Shown here piece after piece: positions 6,161-10,586 of a stretch of DNA of 10,586 nucleotides. How positions within the stretch are numbered: the stretch's first letter is position 1; the number at the start of each line of letters is the position of its first letter. Under the pieces are notes generated by a model that did no database searches, had not been told where the DNA came from, and saw nothing but the letters and a program-made list of their open reading frames with translations. The position numbers and the translations under genes are program-made. This DNA is from Terriglobia bacterium. GTDB lineage: Bacteria > Acidobacteriota > Terriglobia > UBA7540. Location of the stretch: contig JASHTZ010000090.1 of the NCBI GenBank assembly GCA_030040295.1, positions 1 to 10,586 of the forward strand, in the 5' to 3' direction.

Positions 6161-8470
6161 TCATCTTCTCAATACCAGATTACCTGAGCGATCAACTTCA
6201 CATGAATAATCCGGCGGAACCACGGTCGTGGCGGTGTATTCCACAATCACCGCGGGGCCGCGCAATTTGGCTCCGGGGGAAAGGCGTTTCCGGTCGTAAA
6301 TTCCCGTAGGGTGGGGTTTACCTCCAAACCATACTGGCTTTTTCTTAATGAGCGCCTGCTTAGTTCCAGATGACCGGCTGGCGCAGATATTCTTCTCAAT
6401 CTCTGCGGCTGAAATCCCAGGGCCGAGGTTCCTTCGGGATAGCAGACTCCCAACCCCTAGAGTCTGCGCCAGCCCGATGGGTTGCATTCGCGGTTTAGGC
6501 GTGGGGATCACCACGCGCAGGCGCAAGTTCACGATTTCGAGCGGGCGGGCGGGGTCGGCGTGGCCGTAGGCGCGGGTGTGAGCGTGGGTAAAGTGTTCGC
6601 GAAACTTGGCAGTGAAGGGAACTGACAATTCATACGATTGGCCCAGGTAGCGGACGTCGAGCCGGCGCGTTACCCGCGCCCGCGCCGTGTTGAACCCCTC
6701 GCTGCGCAGTTCGGCAAAGGCTTTACGGTTGAGCGCGGCGAAGCGGCGGTCGATTTCACGCACTAACCCTTCCAGCGGACCTTGGAGTAGTGGCGTAACG
6801 TCGCGGTCCCGGCGGGGCGGGATAGTGGTAGCCACGGTCAGCGCCTTTCTGACCGTGGGCTTTTCGAACATCGGGACGTACCCACGGTCAGGAAAGCTTT
6901 GACCGTGGCTACCAGATCGCTCGGCCGGCACGGGCATCAACACCGACTGTGAAACGTCGCGCGCGACGTCAGAAAGCAGCATTCCCAGCGCGGAAAAAGC
7001 TCCGGGATTTTGCGGAACGATGACGGCGGGCAAATCGAGGGCGCGGGCCAAATCCGCTGCGTGCAGGCCCCCGGCGCCTCCGTAGCAAATCAACGCGAAG
7101 TCACGCGGATCGTGGCCGCGCTCGACGGAAATCACTCGCAGGGCCTTTTCCATCGTGGCGTTGGCGACGGAAATGATTCCCGCGGCGAGTTCTTCCACGG
7201 ACTTGAACCCCGCGCGGCGGCCGGGCCCGGAAAGAAACGCTTGAAATCCCCGGCTCACGGCCGGCGCGTCAAGATGAAACGTTCCACCCAGGAAATCTTC
7301 GGGGTCGAGGCGGCCCAAAATCAGGTTGGCGTCCGTCACGGTCAGGTTGGTGCCGCCGCGCGCGTAGCAAATCGGTCCGGGAGAGGCTCCGGCGCTGGCG
7401 GGGCCGACGCGCAGAGCCCCACCGGCGTCGAGCCTTGCCATCGAGCCTCCGCCCGCCCCCACCGAGTGCACGTCCAGCACCGGAACGGCCACCGGCAATC
7501 CGGTCAGCAGAGTTTCGTTCGTCGTGCGCGGCGCGCCGTCCAGCAGGCAAACGTCCGTGGAGGTGCCGCCCATGTCAAAACTGATGGCGCGCGCAATGCC
7601 CAGTTGTCTCGCCAGCCACTCCGAGGCTATGACGCCGCCGGCAGGTCCGGAAAGAATCGTGCGCACGGGCTCGCGGCCGGCGCGCGCGGCGCTGGAAACC
7701 CCGCCATTCGATTGCATCACGTAGACGCGCTCCTTCCGCGCCCGCTCGACGCTTGACCCGAGCGCCTGAATCCCCGATTCCAAGTTCTGCAGGTACGCTC
7801 CCATTCGGGGCGCCAGATAGGCGTTGATCACCACCGTCGAAAGGCGCTCAAATTCGCGAAATTCCGGAAGAATTTCGTGCGAAATCGATAGCGGCAGGCC
7901 CAGCTTGCGGAGCACCGAGGCTACGCGCCGCTCATGCGCGGGGTTCGCAAACGCGAATAGGAAACACACCGCCAGCGATTCCGCGCCTGACTTTTTGACG
8001 CGCTGGATGGCGCGCGCGATTTCCGCCTTCGAAATGGGAAGGAGAATCGAGCCGTCGGCGGCGATTCTTTCCCTCACGCCGAAGCGGCGCGCGCGCGGCA
8101 CCAGGGGGGGCTCGCGCTGAACGTTGAAATCATAAAGCTGAGGCCGCGCCTGACGGCCGATTTCCAGCAGATCCTCGAAACCCGCAGTGGTGAGCAGCGC
8201 CACGCGCGCACCCCGGCGCTCCAAAAGACAATTGGTCCCAACGGTTGTGCCATGAATGACTTGCAGAGCGGCATGAGGCTTTGTGACACTTCGCGCCTGA
8301 TCATTTTTCGTGCGCTTTTCGACCGCAATCTCGGCCAGTCGCCGCACGCCGTCAACAATCGCTTTGCTGACGTCGGCGGGAGTGGAGAAAAGCTTCAACA
8401 CCTTGATTCGCCCGCCGCTCAGCACAACGCAATCCGTGAATGTGCCGCCGGTGTCGACTCCGATGCGCAT
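6161..8470 (-). CDS. Hydantoinase/oxoprolinase family protein, HyuA (N-methylhydantoinase A-like), with two palindromic in-frame segments
   Basis: A cytoplasmic HyuA-type subunit; the family performs ATP-dependent opening of hydantoins or 5-oxoproline, or ketone carboxylation, usually with a HyuB partner. Motifs in order: DTGGTFTD at 6-13, the N-terminal nucleotide-binding signature; HGTTVGTN at 73-80; SNGGVSS at 254-260; SGPAGGV at 274-280; SFDMGGTSTDV at 297-307, the second phosphate motif; VGAGGGSMA at 337-345; GPASAGASPGP at 356-366; CYGGAGGLHA at 462-471; and the C-terminal AVIVEYTATTVVPP at 740-753. At 769 residues it is longer than the usual roughly 690. Residues 519-549 and 666-698 come from palindromic DNA and do not look like family sequence. 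No hyuB is present: the upstream neighbour is tsaD and the downstream one a sulfatase, so the substrate cannot be assigned. ATG 8468-8470 gives the canonical N-terminus, but no clear Shine-Dalgarno precedes it. A nested inverted repeat lies just upstream. Confidence 0.9.
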   Translation of the reverse strand: MRIGVDTGGTFTDCVVLSGGRIKVLKLFSTPADVSKAIVDGVRRLAEIAVEKRTKNDQARSVTKPHAALQVIHGTTVGTNCLLERRGARVALLTTAGFEDLLEIGRQARPQLYDFNVQREPPLVPRARRFGVRERIAADGSILLPISKAEIARAIQRVKKSGAESLAVCFLFAFANPAHERRVASVLRKLGLPLSISHEILPEFREFERLSTVVINAYLAPRMGAYLQNLESGIQALGSSVERARKERVYVMQSNGGVSSAARAGREPVRTILSGPAGGVIASEWLARQLGIARAISFDMGGTSTDVCLLDGAPRTTNETLLTGLPVAVPVLDVHSVGAGGGSMARLDAGGALRVGPASAGASPGPICYARGGTNLTVTDANLILGRLDPEDFLGGTFHLDAPAVSRGFQAFLSGPGRRAGFKSVEELAAGIISVANATMEKALRVISVERGHDPRDFALICYGGAGGLHAADLARALDLPAVIVPQNPGAFSALGMLLSDVARDVSQSVLMPVPAERSGSHGQSFPDRGYVPMFEKPTVRKALTVATTIPPRRDRDVTPLLQGPLEGLVREIDRRFAALNRKAFAELRSEGFNTARARVTRRLDVRYLGQSYELSVPFTAKFREHFTHAHTRAYGHADPARPLEIVNLRLRVVIPTPKPRMQPIGLAQTLGVGSLLSRRNLGPGISAAEIEKNICASRSSGTKQALIKKKPVWFGGKPHPTGIYDRKRLSPGAKLRGPAVIVEYTATTVVPPDYSCEVDRSGNLVLRR
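6376..6474 (-). repeat. 99-nt palindromic element inside hyuA, bounded by perfect 12-bp inverted repeats
   Basis: The ends GGCTGGCGCAGA (6376-6387) and TCTGCGCCAGCC (6463-6474) are exact inverted repeats spanning exactly 99 nt. Inside, GCAGACTC (6442-6449) and GAGTCTGC (6460-6467) form a perfect 8-bp hairpin with a 10-nt loop that competes with the right terminal arm. GCAGA (6383-6387) can also pair with TCTGC (6402-6406), competing with the left arm. The segment encodes about residues 666-698 of HyuA, between KPRMQPI and the conserved-looking KKPVWFGG, where the family normally has a short link. The multiple alternative hairpins suggest an RNA-like or transposable palindromic element read through in frame. 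No target duplication was recognised, and exact borders are uncertain. Confidence 0.6.
6826..6914. repeat. REP/BIME-like double-hairpin element inserted in frame in hyuA
   Basis: The 89-nt segment has perfect 15-bp inverted ends, TGGTAGCCACGGTCA (6826-6840) and TGACCGTGGCTACCA (6900-6914). It contains four copies of CCACGGTCA in alternating orientation at 6832-6840, 6850-6858, 6882-6890 and 6900-6908. These make two hairpins with 9-bp stems and 9-nt loops, or alternatively one long cruciform in which the inner arms at 6849-6859 and 6881-6891 also pair over 11 bp. It encodes residues 519-549 of HyuA (from SGSHGQSF to TVATT), between a conserved-looking ALGMLLSDV block and the helix around EGLVREIDRRFAAL. 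Two inverted units with a spacer is the layout of bacterial interspersed REP elements. No second copy lies in the window. Confidence 0.72.
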
Positions 8471-8480
8471 GGGTGAAGGC

Positions 8481-8523
8481 AGAATGGATCTCTCCGCGAG
8501 AGATTGTAACGCGCGTCCATTCT
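8481..8523. promoter_or_regulatory. Nested inverted repeat upstream of hyuA (candidate operator or leader structure)
   Basis: An outer perfect 8-bp inverted repeat, AGAATGGA (8481-8488) and TCCATTCT (8516-8523), encloses an inner 7-bp one, ATCTCTC (8488-8494), CGC, GAGAGAT (8498-8504); the two share base 8488. On the hyuA strand a TACAAT box (8503-8508, five of six -10 positions) overlaps the inner repeat by two bases, so a transcription start would fall within the inner palindrome. No good -35 box accompanies it. The layout suits a repressor operator over the -10/+1 region. If hyuA is instead transcribed from tsaD, the same sequence would form a hairpin in the mRNA. Confidence 0.4.
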
Positions 8524-8555
8524 AACGGAATCACGCGGCGAGGGAGAAGGCAGGA

Positions 8556-9695
8556 TTAATGTTGGTCCACGCCGAGCGGAAACGAGGCGCGCGCGGTGAG
8601 GGAAACTCCGGCGCGTTCACCCTTGAGAAGCTTGTAATAGCCGGCCGCCGCAATCATTGCCGCGTTGTCCGTGGAAAGTGCCGGTGACGGGAAAAATACC
8701 GGAAGCCCCAGGCCCTTGCACCGGTCGGTGAATTGCTGCCGCAGGAGCGAATTGCAAGCCACTCCGCCTGTGACGAAAACGTTTTCGACTTGCGAGCCTT
8801 CCGCCGCGGCGAGCGTGCGCTCCACCAGGTCCTGCACCACGGCCTGCTGGAAGCTCGCGATGAGATCAAGAGTCGCTTGCGAGCAGCGCGCTCGAATCTC
8901 GTCCAATGTTGGTTTATCCACAGTTCTTCGCCAGGCCCGGCGCTCCTCGGCCTCGCGCGCAAGGTCTGTGCCGCGCACTCGATAGAGCACGGCAGTTTTC
9001 AGTCCGGAAAAACTGAAGTCCAACGGATTTCCACGCATCCTGACGCGGCCGAAGTCTACGACGCCGGCATATCCGAAGCGGGAGAGCTTATCGATTACCG
9101 GCCCGCCGGGGTACCCGAGGGCAAGCAATTTCGCAACTTTGTCGAAAGCTTCGCCGGCAGCATCGTCACGCGTGTGGCCCAGTTGGCGATAATGGAATTG
9201 CGGCTGCTCTGCGGTTGCCGATTCGGAGGAAACATAGAACAAGCTGGTGTGACCTCCCGAGACCACCAGCGCGATGGCGGGAAGGCTCACTCCCGGGACC
9301 GTCTTGCCGGCAGCGCGATCGATTTTGTTTTCCAGCAGCACAGCGTGGACGTGGCCTTCCAGGTGATTGACTCCGACCAGCGGTTTGCCGAGTGATAGCG
9401 CCAGGGTTTTGCCATAAACCAATCCCACCAGGAGCGAGCCGATCAAGCCGGGTCCTTCAGTAACAGCGATGGCGTCCACGTCGCGGAGGGTTATCTCCGC
9501 GCGTTGGCAGGCTTCCTCAACCACCGGCTCAATGGCGCGCAAGTGCTCGCGCGAAGCGAGTTCCGGCACCACGCCGCCGTATTTCTCGTGGGTCAAGACT
9601 TGCGAGGCAACGACGCTCGCGCGAATTCGTGCTCCGTCGGCCACAACTGCCGCCGCGGTTTCATCGCAACTGGACTCGATTCCTAAAACCAGCAT
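8556..9695 (-). CDS. tsaD: TsaD, tRNA N6-threonylcarbamoyladenosine transferase
   Basis: TsaD (formerly Gcp/YgjD) transfers the threonylcarbamoyl group from TsaC's product to A37 of ANN-decoding tRNAs in the cytoplasm, working with TsaB and TsaE. The 379-residue protein has the full motif set: GIESSCDET at 5-13, EKYGGVVPELASREH at 37-51, the metal ligands H111 and H115 in NHLEGHVHA, SGGHTSLF at 146-153, DDAAGEAFDKVAKLL at 177-191, SFSGLKTAVL at 228-237, VTGGVACNSLLR at 308-319 and STDNAAMI at 341-348 with metal ligand D343. It is somewhat longer than the usual roughly 340; the extra length lies around 122-138 and in a charged segment at 241-268, neither of which touches a motif. ATG 9693-9695 has GAGGAA (9701-9706) five bases upstream and gives the canonical N-terminus. 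It is divergent from galU and 85 bp upstream of hyuA on the same strand. Confidence 0.97.
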   Translation of the reverse strand: MLVLGIESSCDETAAAVVADGARIRASVVASQVLTHEKYGGVVPELASREHLRAIEPVVEEACQRAEITLRDVDAIAVTEGPGLIGSLLVGLVYGKTLALSLGKPLVGVNHLEGHVHAVLLENKIDRAAGKTVPGVSLPAIALVVSGGHTSLFYVSSESATAEQPQFHYRQLGHTRDDAAGEAFDKVAKLLALGYPGGPVIDKLSRFGYAGVVDFGRVRMRGNPLDFSFSGLKTAVLYRVRGTDLAREAEERRAWRRTVDKPTLDEIRARCSQATLDLIASFQQAVVQDLVERTLAAAEGSQVENVFVTGGVACNSLLRQQFTDRCKGLGLPVFFPSPALSTDNAAMIAAAGYYKLLKGERAGVSLTARASFPLGVDQH

Positions 9696-9788
9696 GAAGT
9701 TTCCTCGAAATTTATCTTAGCACATGCGCGCTGATTGACCTGCACCAACAGTCGTGGTGGACGGCGGCAGTAGATTCGCGGACAAGCT

Positions 9789-9817
9789 TTGACGAAGCCG
9801 CGAGGGAGGGTTAAACT
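9789..9817 (+). promoter_or_regulatory. Sigma-70-type promoter for galU
   Basis: TTGACG (9789-9794, five of six) is followed after exactly 17 bp by TAAACT (9812-9817, four of six). The start would be near 9824, leaving a leader of about 46 nt. A dyad TCGCGG (9776-9781) and CCGCGA (9798-9803), with GCTT/AAGC nested inside (9786-9789 and 9795-9798), is centred on the -35 box and could be an operator. No comparable promoter was found for the divergent tsaD; only a TAAGAT -10 candidate lies about 15 bases before its ribosome binding site. Confidence 0.45.
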
Positions 9818-9869
9818 GCGAGTGAGGGCGCGAAGGAGAGGCGTCGAATAAGAATTCAAGCGAGGACAA

Positions 9870-10586
9870 ATGCAGATTCGCAAGGCGGTATTACCCGTAG
9901 CGGGGCTCGGCACGCGTTTTTTACCCGCCACCAAGGCCCAGCCCAAGGAAATGTTGCCCGTCGTCGACAAGCCGCTCGTTCAATACGCAGTGGAGGAGGT
10001 GGCGGCTTCCGGCATCCCCATGGTGGTTTTTGTCACCGGACGCGGCAAGCAGGCCATTGAAAATCACTTTGACGTTTCCGCGGAGCTCGAGCAGGAGTTG
10101 GCGGGCAGAGGCAAGGAAGGTCTTCGCCGCGAGATGCGCTCCATCTCCGGCATGTTGCGCTTCGCTTACGTGCGCCAGCAAATCGCCAGGGGCCTGGGTG
10201 ATGCTATTCTGACCGCGCGCAACCTGGTGGAAGAGGAGCCTTTCGCCGTGCTGCTTCCCGACGACGTCATCGTGAGCCAAATTCCCTGTGTTCGGCAAAT
10301 GATGACCATTTATGAGCGATATGGGCATAGCGTGATTGCCATCCAGAGGGTTCCTAAGAAATCGGTTTCGAGTTACGGAATCATCCGGGGGCGTCCGGTG
10401 CCCGACTTCGATTGCCCCGGCCGGCTTTTCCGGATTGATGACATGGTTGAGAAGCCCGCGCCGTCGCAAGCGCCCTCCAACCTGGCGGTGATCGGACGCT
10501 ATATTCTGAACCCGGGGATTTGGAAGGCGCTCACAACTGTGGTTCCCGGGGCGGGCGGGGAGATTCAACTGACCGATGGGCTGCGG
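9870..10586 (+). CDS. galU: GalU, UTP-glucose-1-phosphate uridylyltransferase (partial, C-terminus beyond window)
   Basis: Makes UDP-glucose from UTP and glucose-1-phosphate in the cytoplasm, supplying cell-envelope glycans, exopolysaccharide and trehalose or glycogen-type pathways. The frame is open for 239 codons to the window edge. Motifs: PVAGLGTRFLPATKAQPKEM at 9-28, the nucleotide-binding loop with the catalytic-type Arg and Lys; VTGRGKQAIENHFD at 55-68; ARGLGDAILTA at 106-116; LLPDDVIV at 128-135; SSYGII at 167-172; MVEKP at 192-196 with the sugar-phosphate-binding Lys; NLAVIGRYIL at 204-213; and GGEIQLTD at 229-236. The family is about 290-300 residues, so some 55 are missing. ATG 9870 has GAGGA (9862-9866), a rather close spacing of three bases. 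It is divergent from tsaD with 174 bp between starts. Confidence 0.96.
   Translation, partial: MQIRKAVLPVAGLGTRFLPATKAQPKEMLPVVDKPLVQYAVEEVAASGIPMVVFVTGRGKQAIENHFDVSAELEQELAGRGKEGLRREMRSISGMLRFAYVRQQIARGLGDAILTARNLVEEEPFAVLLPDDVIVSQIPCVRQMMTIYERYGHSVIAIQRVPKKSVSSYGIIRGRPVPDFDCPGRLFRIDDMVEKPAPSQAPSNLAVIGRYILNPGIWKALTTVVPGAGGEIQLTDGLR

Noticed and set aside
6210..6232. CCACGGTCGTGG as a further copy of the REP-like unit
   Set aside because: It encodes the conserved TTVVPP block of HyuA and lacks the full CCACGGTCA palindrome arrangement.
7010..7756. Long plus-strand open frame opposite hyuA
   Set aside because: Composition follows the GC-rich antisense of a clear family gene; no recognisable motifs.
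1..10586. CRISPR arrays, tRNA/rRNA genes, phage or IS transposase genes, defence systems
   Set aside because: Looked for and not seen; the spacing and sequence of the repeats in hyuA do not fit CRISPR, and no transposase motif is present.

Overview
The window reads as a GC-rich bacterial chromosome, most likely Acidobacteriota (Terriglobia/Bryobacterales-like). The main clue is one very long outer-membrane receptor that starts with a carboxypeptidase-regulatory-like domain followed by a TonB plug and an Oar-like barrel; Acidobacteriota carry many such receptors. The assignment rests on family resemblance only, since no rRNA or marker phylogeny was possible.

Layout: (1) 1-474, minus strand: the N-terminal part of a molybdate-binding protein (modA), cut by the window edge. 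(2) 475-964: a divergent intergenic region with a good sigma-70-type promoter for the receptor (722-750) and a small hairpin over its ribosome binding site (944-959). (3) 965-4459, plus strand: the TonB-dependent receptor, starting at GTG 965. (4) 4537-6042, minus strand: a Tat-exported formylglycine-type sulfatase, convergent with the receptor. (5) 6161-8470, minus strand: a HyuA/oxoprolinase-family protein with no HyuB partner in the window. (6) 8556-9695, minus strand: tsaD, for tRNA t6A synthesis. (7) 9870-10586, plus strand: galU, divergent from tsaD and cut by the window edge.

The genes mix housekeeping functions (tRNA modification by tsaD, UDP-glucose synthesis by galU) with accessory uptake and catabolism (molybdate capture, outer-membrane uptake, sulfate-ester hydrolysis, possibly cyclic amide or oxoproline chemistry by HyuA). 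The receptor and sulfatase could act on the same sulfated substrate, but they are convergent and no direct link is shown.

The most unusual observation is inside hyuA. Two separate, strongly palindromic segments lie in its 3' half and are translated in frame. One (6826-6914) is a REP/BIME-like double hairpin made of four alternating copies of CCACGGTCA. The other (6376-6474) is exactly 99 nt between perfect 12-bp inverted ends and contains mutually exclusive internal hairpins. Both encode stretches that look foreign to the HyuA family and would help explain the protein's extra length. They resemble in principle the Rickettsia palindromic elements, which insert in frame into genes. A nested inverted repeat also sits just upstream of hyuA (8481-8523).
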